Shown here: piece by piece, positions 55,470 through 64,000 of the stretch | How positions within the stretch are numbered: the first letter of the stretch is position 1 | How the letters are laid out: the number at the start of each line of letters is the position of its first letter | Origin: Rhizobiales bacterium CCH10-E5 | GTDB taxonomy: Bacteria; Pseudomonadota; Alphaproteobacteria; Rhizobiales; Beijerinckiaceae | DNA length: 64,000 bases | Assembly (NCBI GenBank): GCA_001556125.1 | Contig: LSIG01000125.1 | Coordinates: 1-64,000 of the forward strand | Direction: 5' to 3' | The notes under the pieces: model-generated | The model's database searches: none | Told to the model about the DNA's origin: nothing | The model's input: the letters and a program-made list of their open reading frames with translations, nothing else | Program-made: the position numbers and the translations under genes

Positions 55470-56360
55470 TCACCTCGCATCCATGACGTCGCGCAGGCCG
55501 TCGCCGAGCAGGTTGAAGCCGAGCGCGACGATGCAGATGGCGATGCCGGGGAAGGTCGCGACCCACCACTGGTCGAAGATCTGCTCGCGGCCGGCCGAGA
55601 TCATCGCGCCCCATTCGGGGATCGGCGGCTGGGCGCCGAGCCCGAGGAAACCGAGGCCGGCAGCGATGAGGATGACGCCCGCCATGTCGAGCGTGGTGCG
55701 CACGATCAGCGAGGGCAGACAGAGCGGCACGACATGCTTCCAGACGATGCGCCATTGCGAGGCGCCCTGCAGGCGGATCGCGGCGATGTAGTCCTGCTGG
55801 CGGATGATCAGCGTCTCGGCGCGGGCGACGCGGGCATAAGGAGGCCAGGCAGTGATCGCGATGGCGATGACCGCATTCTCCAGGCCGGGGCCGAGCGCCG
55901 CGACGAAGGCGAGCGCCAGCACCAGCCGCGGAAAGGCCAGAAAGACGTCGGTCATGCGCATCAGCGCCCGGTCGACCCAGCCGCCGAGATAGCCCGAGGC
56001 CGCGCCGATGAGCAGGCCGATCGGCCCGACCGAGACGACGACGAGCAGCACGATCACCAGCGTGACGCGGGTGCCGTAGACGATGCGGCTGAAGATGTCG
56101 CGGCCGAGCGAGTCTGTGCCAAAAAAGTTGGTGCCCGAGGGCGGCAGCAGGCGGCGGTCGAGATTCTGTGCCAGCGGGTCGGCGGTGGCGATCAGCGGCG
56201 CGAAGGCCGCAACCAGCAGCAGTGCGACGATGATGCCGAGCCCGACCATGGCGAGCCGGTTGCGCCGGAAGGCGAGCCATTTCCGGTACATCTGCCCGAG
56301 CCGCGCCTGGCGGCGGGAGGACGGCGAGTCGGTGAGGAGATAGTCGGTCCAGGTGGTCAT
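55470..56360 (-). CDS. peptide ABC transporter permease (DppC type), system 2
   Basis: The 296-residue permease has the N-terminal OppC domain (IATADPLAQNLDRRLLPPSGTNFFGTDSLGRDIFSRIVYGTRV spread over about 70-115), the transmembrane core and EAA loop (YIAAIRLQGASQWRIVWKHVVPL). It follows the DppB-type gene after 7 bases. Confidence 0.92.
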   Translation of the reverse strand: MTTWTDYLLTDSPSSRRQARLGQMYRKWLAFRRNRLAMVGLGIIVALLLVAAFAPLIATADPLAQNLDRRLLPPSGTNFFGTDSLGRDIFSRIVYGTRVTLVIVLLVVVSVGPIGLLIGAASGYLGGWVDRALMRMTDVFLAFPRLVLALAFVAALGPGLENAVIAIAITAWPPYARVARAETLIIRQQDYIAAIRLQGASQWRIVWKHVVPLCLPSLIVRTTLDMAGVILIAAGLGFLGLGAQPPIPEWGAMISAGREQIFDQWWVATFPGIAICIVALGFNLLGDGLRDVMDAR

Positions 56361-56367
56361 GCCGGCC

Positions 56368-57432
<1,065 letters not shown>

Positions 57433-57486
57433 CGTCGTTCTTCCGTGTTCGGCTCCGGCGAGGCAGGTGCGCCCCGGACCGGAAGC

Positions 57487-57522
57487 AAAAGCCCCGCCGC
57501 GGCCGGTCGGCCGAGGCGGGGC
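57487..57522 (-). terminator. rho-independent terminator between SBP and permease genes, system 2
   Basis: GCCCCGCC (57491-57498) and GGCGGGGC (57515-57522) pair, with a small inner GGCC stem, and the minus strand continues TTTTGC. It lies 17 bases after the SBP stop, upstream of dppB. It probably lets through only part of transcription, giving more binding protein than permease. Confidence 0.8.
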
Positions 57523-57538
57523 GTGTCGTGAGAGGCGC

Positions 57539-59143
57539 TCAGTTCTTGGCGATCGGCGCGTAGAAATTCGTGTCCGAGCTCGGCCCGATGACCCAGTTCT
57601 TGACGTTCTTGCGCTCGGCCGAGACCTCGACCTGCTGGAACATGATCACGAAGGGCGAGACCTTCTGGTGCTCGCGCTGCAGATCGCCATAGACGGCGGC
57701 GCGCTTGGCGGCGTCCTGCTCGAGCACATTGGCCTGAGTGGTCTTGGTCATCTCGGGGATGTCCCAGGCGTTGCGCCAGGCCAGCGTCTTCGACTTCGCG
57801 TCCTCGTTGTTGTTCTCGTTGATGGCGAAGGTTTCCGCATTGGTGTGCGGGTCGAGATAGTCCGGGCCCCACTGGCCGATATAGATATCGTGGGTGCGGG
57901 CGCGGTACTTGGTCAGCGTCTGCTTGCCGTCGCCCGGGATCAGCTCGAGCTTGATGCCGGCCTGACCCCAGGTCGACTGGATCGCCTGAGCGATGTCGGT
58001 GATCGGGCTGACGGACCGGACATCCATCGTGACGGAGAAGCCGTTCGGCAGACCGGCCTTGGCGAGCAGTTCCTTCGCCTTGGCGGGGTTGAACGTGTAG
58101 GGCTTGTCGTCGATCGCGCCGAGAAAGCCCTTGGGCAGGAAGGACTGGTGCGCCTTGTAGGTGCCCTCGACGATGTTGCGCTCGATCGAGGCATAGTCGA
58201 CGAGGTACTTGAGCGCCTCGCGGACCTCCGGCTTGGCGAAGTTCGGGTTCTTCGTGTTCAGGCCGAGATAGAGAATGTAGCCCTTGTCGCCCTGGACGAG
58301 CTCGATGTCCTTGTTGGCCTTGACCGCCGTCAGCTGGTCCTTGGACAGGTTGCGGGCGATGTCGATGTCGCCCTTCTCGAGCAGTAGGCGCTGCGAGGCC
58401 GGCTCGGCGACATGGCGCACGATGATGCGCTTGTTCTTCGGTGCGCCCTTGTACCAGGACTCGTTGGCATCGAGCGCATACTGCTCATTGGGACGATAGG
58501 CGCGGACCTTGTAGGCGCCGGAGCCGGCCGAGTTCTGCTTCAGCCAGCCATTGCCCCAGTCGCCATCCTTCTCATTGGCCTTGACCAGCTTGCTGTCGAC
58601 GATCGAGGCGACGCCGGAGGTCAGGCAGTTGAGGAAGAAGGTCGGGGCGAATGGCTTGGAGACGGTGATGACGAGGGTGGAATCGTCGGTCGCCTTCACC
58701 TTCTCGGTGACGTTGTCCTTGGTGAAGCCGAACTGGGCCAGGATGAAACCGGGCGACTTGTTCAGCGTCACCGCGCGCTGGAAGGAATAGACCACGTCGG
58801 CCGCCGTCAGCGGGTTGCCCGAGTGGAACTTCACGCCGGGCCGCAGCTTGAAGGTGTAGGTCAGATTGTCGGGCGTGACGCTCCAGCTCTGGGCGAGTTC
58901 GGGGACGAGCTCGTTGTTCTTGGCGAGGTCGACGCCCATCAGCTTGTCGTAGAGGTTGGTCACGACCTCGACGCCGGAGAATTCGAACGCCTCGGCCGGA
59001 TCGAGCGAGATGATGTCGTCGATCTGCTTGGCCATGACCACCGTGTCCTTCGGGGTCTGGGCCAGGGCCACGGTGGTCTGGGCGGTCGTCGCCAGCAAGG
59101 CCGTGAAGGCCGACGCCACCATCAATTTCGCAACGTGACGCAT
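57539..59143 (-). CDS. peptide ABC transporter substrate-binding protein, system 2
   Basis: From ATG 59143 the protein has 534 residues: a signal peptide (about 1-29, ending TTVALAQ), then the family-5 fold (AKQIDDIISLDPAEAFEFSG, FKLRPGVKFHSGNPLTAADVVYSFQRA, QSTWGQAGIKLELIPGDG). GGGGAA lies about 5 bases before the ATG; the Met at 59155 overlaps this site and is less likely. It binds the substrate for the downstream DppB/C/D/F genes. A lipobox is not seen, so it should be free periplasmic protein. Confidence 0.92.
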   Translation of the reverse strand: MRHVAKLMVASAFTALLATTAQTTVALAQTPKDTVVMAKQIDDIISLDPAEAFEFSGVEVVTNLYDKLMGVDLAKNNELVPELAQSWSVTPDNLTYTFKLRPGVKFHSGNPLTAADVVYSFQRAVTLNKSPGFILAQFGFTKDNVTEKVKATDDSTLVITVSKPFAPTFFLNCLTSGVASIVDSKLVKANEKDGDWGNGWLKQNSAGSGAYKVRAYRPNEQYALDANESWYKGAPKNKRIIVRHVAEPASQRLLLEKGDIDIARNLSKDQLTAVKANKDIELVQGDKGYILYLGLNTKNPNFAKPEVREALKYLVDYASIERNIVEGTYKAHQSFLPKGFLGAIDDKPYTFNPAKAKELLAKAGLPNGFSVTMDVRSVSPITDIAQAIQSTWGQAGIKLELIPGDGKQTLTKYRARTHDIYIGQWGPDYLDPHTNAETFAINENNNEDAKSKTLAWRNAWDIPEMTKTTQANVLEQDAAKRAAVYGDLQREHQKVSPFVIMFQQVEVSAERKNVKNWVIGPSSDTNFYAPIAKN

Positions 59144-59390
59144 CGCATTCCCCATCGGTTCGGATTGTCGGCCGCGCTCCGGCGGCCATTGGCGTGAATG
59201 TGGAACCAGTTGGCGGCTTCTGTCCAGCAGGACGAGGCGCATGTCCAGATGTTGCTGCACAGTTCTTGTGCATCGGGCTGGTCGGGATCGGGCAATGCGT
59301 CGCGAGTTGCGGCTTTGCGCGCCCTGCCGGCCTCGCTAACGTGAGCATGCTCCGGCGCCCGCCGGCCCATGACAAGCAGGTGCCCAGCCC

Positions 59391-62300
59391 TTGGCCATCA
59401 TCGCCGCGCTCCACCACGTCACGCATTACCGCTACGACCGGCCCGTCACGCTCGGGCCCCAGATCATCCGCCTGCGCCCCGCGCCGCATTGCCGGGCGGC
59501 GATCAACAGCTATTCGCTGAAGGTCACCCCGGCCGAGCATTTCGTGAACTGGCAGCAGGACCCCAGCGGCAACTGGCTGGCGCGCTATGTCTTCCCGGAG
59601 CCGGTGCGGGAGTTTCGCATCGAGGTCGATCTCGTCACCGAGCTGTCGATCATCAACCCCTTCGACTTCTTCGTCGAAACCGATGCCGAGACCTTCCCCT
59701 TCGCCTATCCGGAGGAACTCAGGGCCGAACTCGCGCCCTATCTGGTGACCGAGCCCGCCGGCCCGTTGCTGACGGAGTTCCTCGCCACGGTGGCGCGCGA
59801 ACCGACCAATACGGTCAACTTCATCGTCGACCTGAACGCGCGGCTCGCCGGCACGATCGCCTATGGCATCCGCATGGAGCCCGGCGTGCAGGAGCCGGAG
59901 CACACGCTCGGCATCAAGTCCGGATCCTGCCGGGACACGAGCTGGCTGCTGGTGCAGATCCTGCGGCATCTCGGCCTCGCGGCCCGCTTCGTCTCCGGCT
60001 ACCTGATCCAGATGAAGGCGGATATCGACCCGCTCGAGGGGCCGCGCGGCACGGACAAGGACTTCACCGACCTCCACGCCTGGGCGGAGGTCTATATCCC
60101 CGGCGCCGGCTGGATCGGGCTCGATCCGACCTCGGGCCTGCTGACCGGCGAGGGCCATCTGCCGCTCGCGGCGACGCCGCATTACCGCTCGGCAGCGCCG
60201 GTCTCAGGCCTGGCGAGCTATGCCGAGACGGTCTTCGATTTCGACATGAGCGTGGCGCGCGTCCATGAGGTGCCGCGCATTACCCTGCCCTTCTCGGACG
60301 AGTCCTGGCAGCGCCTCGACGCGCTGGGCGAGCGCGTGGAATCCGATCTTCAGGCGCAGGATGTGCGGCTGACGATGGGCGGCGAGCCGACCTTCGTCTC
60401 GATCGACGACCAGACCGGCGAGGAATGGAACACCGCCGCGGTGGGGCCGACCAAGCGACAGCGCGCGGATGTGCTGATCCGGCGCCTGCGCGAGCGCTTC
60501 GCGCCCGGCGGCATGCTGCATTACGGCCAGGGCAAGTGGTATCCGGGCGAGAGCCTGCCGCGCTGGGCCTTCGCGCTCTACTGGCGCGCCGATGGCGAGC
60601 CGATCTGGCGCGACGCCGCGCTGATCGCCCGCGAGCCCGGGGCTCCGACCGGCGTCGACCGCGAACTCGAGGCGGGCGCGACCATGGCCGAAGCGGAGGC
60701 CCTCGCCGAAGGACTGTCAGACAAGCTCGGGCTCGGCGCCGACTATGTGCTGCCGGCCTATGAGGACACCGGCTTCTGGCTGCTGAAGGAGGCGCAGCTT
60801 CCCGACAATGTCGATCCGCTCGACCCGCGTCTCGCTGACCCCGAGGAACGCGCGCGGATGCAGCAGGTCTTCCAGCTCGGGCTGGGCAAGCCGCGCGGCT
60901 ACGTCATCCCGGTGCAGCGCTGGCAGAGCCAGGCCGGCGACCGGCGCTGGCGCTCAGAGAAATGGCGCCTGCGGCGCGGCAAGCTCTTCCTCGTGCCGGG
61001 CGATTCCCCCGTCGGCTACCGGCTGCCGCTCGGCTCCCTGCCGGTGGTGCCGAAGGCGGAATACCCGCATATCCACCCGCAGGACCCGATGGAGACCCGC
61101 CCGCCGCTGCCGCGCGCGGCCGGCGGCTTCGGCCCCGCGGTCGATCCGCCGCATGAGGCGCCGGTCAAGCCGGAGCCGCATCCGACCCAGGACCCGCCTC
61201 ATCAGATGTCGCGCTCGGTCGAGACCGGCGGCGCCGCCGCGCAGGACCGCACCGAGCAGGAGATCGGCGGCGAGCATGTGCGCACCGCGATCAGCCTCGA
61301 AATCCGCGACAAGGTGCTCTGCGTCTTCCTGCCGCCGGTGGAGCGGCTGGAGGATTATCTCGACCTCGTCGCCAGCGTCGAGGCGGTGGCACGCGAGCGC
61401 AACCAGCCCGTCCATATCGAGGGCTATGCGCCGCCGCACGATCCGCGGCTCAATGTCGTCAAGGTCACGCCCGATCCCGGTGTCATCGAGGTCAACATCC
61501 ACCCGGCACGGAACTGGCGCGAAGCGGTCGAGATCACGCGGGGCGTCTATGAGGAGGCGCGGCTGGCGCGGCTCTGCGCCGAAAAGTTCATGGTCGACGG
61601 GCGTCACACCGGAACGGGCGGTGGCAACCATGTCGTGCTCGGCGGCGTCACACCGCCGGATTCGCCGTTCCTGCGCCGGCCGGACCTGCTGAAGAGCATC
61701 GTGCTCTACTGGAATCGGCACCCCTCGCTCTCCTATCTGTTCTCGGGGCTTTTCATCGGCCCGACCAGCCAGGCGCCGCGCATCGACGAGGCGCGGCACG
61801 ACGCGCTCTACGAACTCGAGATCGCGCTGGCGAACATCCCGGGGCCGGACGCCCCTTCGATCCCGCTCTGGCTGGTCGACCGGCTGCTGCGCAATCTCCT
61901 GGTCGACGTCTCCGGCAACACGCATCGCACCGAGATCTGCATCGACAAGCTCTATTCGCCGGACGGGCCGACGGGACGGCTCGGGCTGATCGAGTTCCGT
62001 GGTTTCGAGATGCCGCCGGATGCGCGGATGAGCCTGGCGCAGCAACTTTTGGTGCGGGCGCTGATCGCGTGGTTCTGGCGCGAGCCGCAGACTGGCCCGC
62101 TGGTGCGCTGGGGCACGGCGCTTCATGACCGCTTCATGCTGCCCGAGATGGTCTGGCAGGATTTCCGCGAGGTGCTCGCCGATCTCGGCCGGGCCGGCTA
62201 CGCCTTCGATCCGGTCTGGTTCGAGGCGCAGGCCGAGTTCCGCTTCCCCTTCTTCGGCAAGGTCGAGCATGGCGGCGTGGAGATCGAGATCCGCCAGGCG

Positions 62301-62792
62301 CTCGAACCCTGGCATGTGCTCGGCGAGGAAGGGGCGATCGGCGGCACCGTGCGCTATGTCGATTCTTCGGTCGAGCGGCTCCAGGTCAAGGCGAAGGGGC
62401 TGGTGCCCGGGCGCCATCTCGTCACCTGCAATGGTCGCCGCCTGCCGATGACGCCGGCCGGGACCACGGGCGAGAGCGTCGCGGCCGTGCGCTTCAAGGC
62501 GTGGCAGCCAGCGTCGGGCCTGCACCCGACGATTCCGGTCCATGCTCCGCTGACCTTCGACATCGTCGACACCTGGGTCGGGCGCTCTCTCGGCGGCTGC
62601 GTCTACCATGTCGCCCATCCGGGTGGGCGCAATTACGAGACGCCGCCTGTGAATTCCTACGAGGCGGAGGCGCGGCGGCTCGCGCGTTTCGAGGCGATCG
62701 GCCATACTCCCGGCGCGCTGGCGATTCCGCCGGAAGAGCGCAGCGCCGAATTCCCGCTGACGCTGGATCTGAGGCGGCCTGCGGGAGTGTAG
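59391..62792 (+). CDS. transglutaminase-like / DUF2126 protein
   Basis: The 1133-residue protein has an N-terminal bacterial transglutaminase-like domain: [13 protein letters not shown]...QIIRLRPAP and a Cys-His-Asp triad C180 (SGSCRDTSW), H229 ([10 protein letters not shown]) and D245 (GLDPTSGLL). A large C-terminal DUF2126 region (about 310-1120) includes [56 protein letters not shown] and [19 protein letters not shown]. Iyer and co-workers predicted such proteins to act with ATP-grasp and alpha-E proteins in peptide or amide-bond chemistry, but the product is unknown. The TTG start at 59391 has only a weak ribosome site. The ATP-grasp gene follows 9 bases later. Confidence 0.88.
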   Translation: MAIIAALHHVTHYRYDRPVTLGPQIIRLRPAPHCRAAINSYSLKVTPAEHFVNWQQDPSGNWLARYVFPEPVREFRIEVDLVTELSIINPFDFFVETDAETFPFAYPEELRAELAPYLVTEPAGPLLTEFLATVAREPTNTVNFIVDLNARLAGTIAYGIRMEPGVQEPEHTLGIKSGSCRDTSWLLVQILRHLGLAARFVSGYLIQMKADIDPLEGPRGTDKDFTDLHAWAEVYIPGAGWIGLDPTSGLLTGEGHLPLAATPHYRSAAPVSGLASYAETVFDFDMSVARVHEVPRITLPFSDESWQRLDALGERVESDLQAQDVRLTMGGEPTFVSIDDQTGEEWNTAAVGPTKRQRADVLIRRLRERFAPGGMLHYGQGKWYPGESLPRWAFALYWRADGEPIWRDAALIAREPGAPTGVDRELEAGATMAEAEALAEGLSDKLGLGADYVLPAYEDTGFWLLKEAQLPDNVDPLDPRLADPEERARMQQVFQLGLGKPRGYVIPVQRWQSQAGDRRWRSEKWRLRRGKLFLVPGDSPVGYRLPLGSLPVVPKAEYPHIHPQDPMETRPPLPRAAGGFGPAVDPPHEAPVKPEPHPTQDPPHQMSRSVETGGAAAQDRTEQEIGGEHVRTAISLEIRDKVLCVFLPPVERLEDYLDLVASVEAVARERNQPVHIEGYAPPHDPRLNVVKVTPDPGVIEVNIHPARNWREAVEITRGVYEEARLARLCAEKFMVDGRHTGTGGGNHVVLGGVTPPDSPFLRRPDLLKSIVLYWNRHPSLSYLFSGLFIGPTSQAPRIDEARHDALYELEIALANIPGPDAPSIPLWLVDRLLRNLLVDVSGNTHRTEICIDKLYSPDGPTGRLGLIEFRGFEMPPDARMSLAQQLLVRALIAWFWREPQTGPLVRWGTALHDRFMLPEMVWQDFREVLADLGRAGYAFDPVWFEAQAEFRFPFFGKVEHGGVEIEIRQALEPWHVLGEEGAIGGTVRYVDSSVERLQVKAKGLVPGRHLVTCNGRRLPMTPAGTTGESVAAVRFKAWQPASGLHPTIPVHAPLTFDIVDTWVGRSLGGCVYHVAHPGGRNYETPPVNSYEAEARRLARFEAIGHTPGALAIPPEERSAEFPLTLDLRRPAGV

Positions 62793-62801
62793 ACGGAAGC
62801 G

Positions 62802-64000
62802 ATGGCAGCCCAGGGCCGATCCCCCTCCGTGCGCGTGAGGACGGAGCGTCGCAACGCTCTGCTGGCGGATTATCGCCCGCTGCCGGGCGTCTATGACGAG
62901 ATCCTCGGTTCGGACGGCCAGGTCCGCTCGCAATGGGAGCCCTTCCTGACGGAGTGGTGCGCCTTCTCGCCCGACGAGCTGAATCAGCGCTTCGGCCTTG
63001 CCGACCGCCATGTCCACGACACCGGCGTCTCCTACCGCGTCCATGGCGACATCGACCCGCGCGACCCGACCGCAGGCGAACGGGCCTGGCCGCTGAGCCA
63101 TGTCCCGCTGGTCATCACCGGGGCGGAGTGGCAGACGATCGCGGCCGGCGTCGCCCAGCGGGCCCAGCTCTTGAGCGGGCTGCTCGAGGACATCTACGGC
63201 CCCGGCGAGATGGTCGCGAACGGGCTCCTACCAGCGTCGGTGGTGACGGGCAGTCCGGATTACCTGCGCCCGCTGCAGGGCGCGCCCGGCGGCGGCACGC
63301 TGCAGCTCTATGCGGTCGATCTCGGGCGCGGGCCGGACGGACGCTGGTGGGTGCTGCAGGACCGCACCCAGGCGCCGTCGGGAACGGGCTATGCGCTGGA
63401 GAACCGGCTCGCCCTGTCGCGCGCCTTCCCCGACATGTTCCGGACCATGAACATCGAGCGGCTGGCGGCCTTCTTCCAGGCCTTTCGCGCCGGCCTCGTC
63501 GCCCGTTCCAAGCGCGTCGAACCGCGGATCTGCCTGCTGACGCCCGGCCCGCTGAACGAGAGTTATTTCGAGCAGACCTATCTGGCCCGCTATCTCGGCT
63601 TCCTGCTGGTCGAGGGCGGCGATCTCGTCATGAGCGAGGGGCGTGTGCATGTGCGCACCATCGCCGGGCTGAAGCGGGCGGACGTGATCTGGCGACGGAT
63701 CGACGGCGATTTCGCCGATCCGCTCGAACTCAACGCCTCCTCGGCGCTCGGTGTCGCCGGGCTGGTGCAGGCCGTGCGCAAGGGCAGCGTGCATGTCGCC
63801 AACGGGCTGGGCTCGGGCGTCGTCGAGGCGCGCGCCCTGATGGGCTTCCTGCCTGCGCTGGGCCAGCGTCTGCTGGGCGAGGCGATGATCCTGCCCAATG
63901 TCGCGACCTGGTGGTGCGGCCAGCCGCGCGAACGGGCGGTGGTGCTGGAGCGCTTCGACGAGATGAGCATCGCACCGGCCTTCCGCAGCGCCGGCGGCGG
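62802..64000 (+). CDS. circularly permuted ATP-grasp protein, 3' end beyond the window
   Basis: An open frame of 399 codons runs from ATG 62802 (GGAAG just upstream) to the window end without a stop. It begins ADYRPLPGVYDEIL after about 20 residues and contains LLEDIYGP, VVTGSPDYLRPLQG, LQDRTQAPSGTGYALENRLALSR, LLTPGPLNESYFEQTYLARYLGF and ANGLGSGVVEARALMGFLP, all typical of the circularly permuted type 2 ATP-grasp family (DUF404/DUF407), usually fused to or followed by an alpha-E domain. It should activate a carboxylate with ATP. The pairing with a transglutaminase/DUF2126 gene is the usual family neighbourhood. Confidence 0.9.
   Translation, partial: MAAQGRSPSVRVRTERRNALLADYRPLPGVYDEILGSDGQVRSQWEPFLTEWCAFSPDELNQRFGLADRHVHDTGVSYRVHGDIDPRDPTAGERAWPLSHVPLVITGAEWQTIAAGVAQRAQLLSGLLEDIYGPGEMVANGLLPASVVTGSPDYLRPLQGAPGGGTLQLYAVDLGRGPDGRWWVLQDRTQAPSGTGYALENRLALSRAFPDMFRTMNIERLAAFFQAFRAGLVARSKRVEPRICLLTPGPLNESYFEQTYLARYLGFLLVEGGDLVMSEGRVHVRTIAGLKRADVIWRRIDGDFADPLELNASSALGVAGLVQAVRKGSVHVANGLGSGVVEARALMGFLPALGQRLLGEAMILPNVATWWCGQPRERAVVLERFDEMSIAPAFRSAGG

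Noticed and set aside
54613..56280. 555-codon single frame joining an ATPase to upstream sequence
   Set aside because: Upstream of 55464 the frame reads a shadow of the DppC-type permease. The ATPase has its own ATG and ribosome site, so this is not a fusion.
60954..63101. 715-codon open frame on the minus strand
   Set aside because: Antisense to the transglutaminase/DUF2126 and ATP-grasp genes, which carry clear motifs on the plus strand.

Overview
This 64 kb window looks like a chromosomal segment of a high-GC alphaproteobacterium in the order Hyphomicrobiales (Rhizobiales). Family-level gene content suggests something close to Bosea, but no rRNA or marker gene is present to prove this. 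Support comes from the Cys-type three-subunit formate dehydrogenase with its DUF3305/DUF3306 accessory genes, a PodJ-like polarity protein, dispersed GTCATGGTCGGG-type palindromes common in this order, and a CtrA/CcrM-like promoter. No tRNA, rRNA, CRISPR array, prophage or insertion sequence was seen.

Layout. 0-5 kb: a CheY-like regulator, a HAD phosphatase, a membrane EAL protein with altered catalytic residues (TipF-like) and a TPR protein. 5-7 kb: an omega-amino acid aminotransferase and a YoeB/YefM toxin-antitoxin pair. 7-13.7 kb (minus strand): MerR regulator, acyl-CoA dehydrogenase, thiolase, FadB/FadJ-type enzyme and a peptide-deformylase homologue that has lost two metal ligands. 14-19.3 kb: the PodJ-like protein, then a TauE-family permease with an overlapping TIGR02186 membrane protein.

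19.3-38.1 kb is a formate dehydrogenase and molybdenum-cofactor island. One minus operon carries an HTH-TorD fusion chaperone, a Tat-signal small subunit and FDH alpha, beta and gamma, followed after a terminator by mobB and moeA. A second minus operon holds a biotin/lipoate-ligase-like protein, DUF6505, DUF6352, DUF3305 and DUF3306, and ends in a strong terminator. It faces a divergent 679-residue polyferredoxin. Next come a WD40-cytochrome c fusion, TusA-like and Mrp/ApbC proteins, a 41-residue membrane peptide, mobA, fdhD and a DUF2478 gene. Together these cover cofactor synthesis, sulfuration, chaperoning, Fe-S delivery and probably electron transfer for one enzyme; several members have no known function.

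38.3-64 kb: an O-antigen-ligase-like membrane protein; a complete peptide ABC transporter; an ArgE-type deacylase divergent from a dehydratase, cupin, M20 amidohydrolase and FAD oxidoreductase; eda-pgl-zwf (Entner-Doudoroff entry); a second complete peptide ABC transporter; and a transglutaminase/DUF2126 protein followed by a circularly permuted ATP-grasp gene cut by the window end. Six copies of a two-unit palindromic (REP/BIME-like) repeat sit between genes from 11 kb to 54.6 kb.
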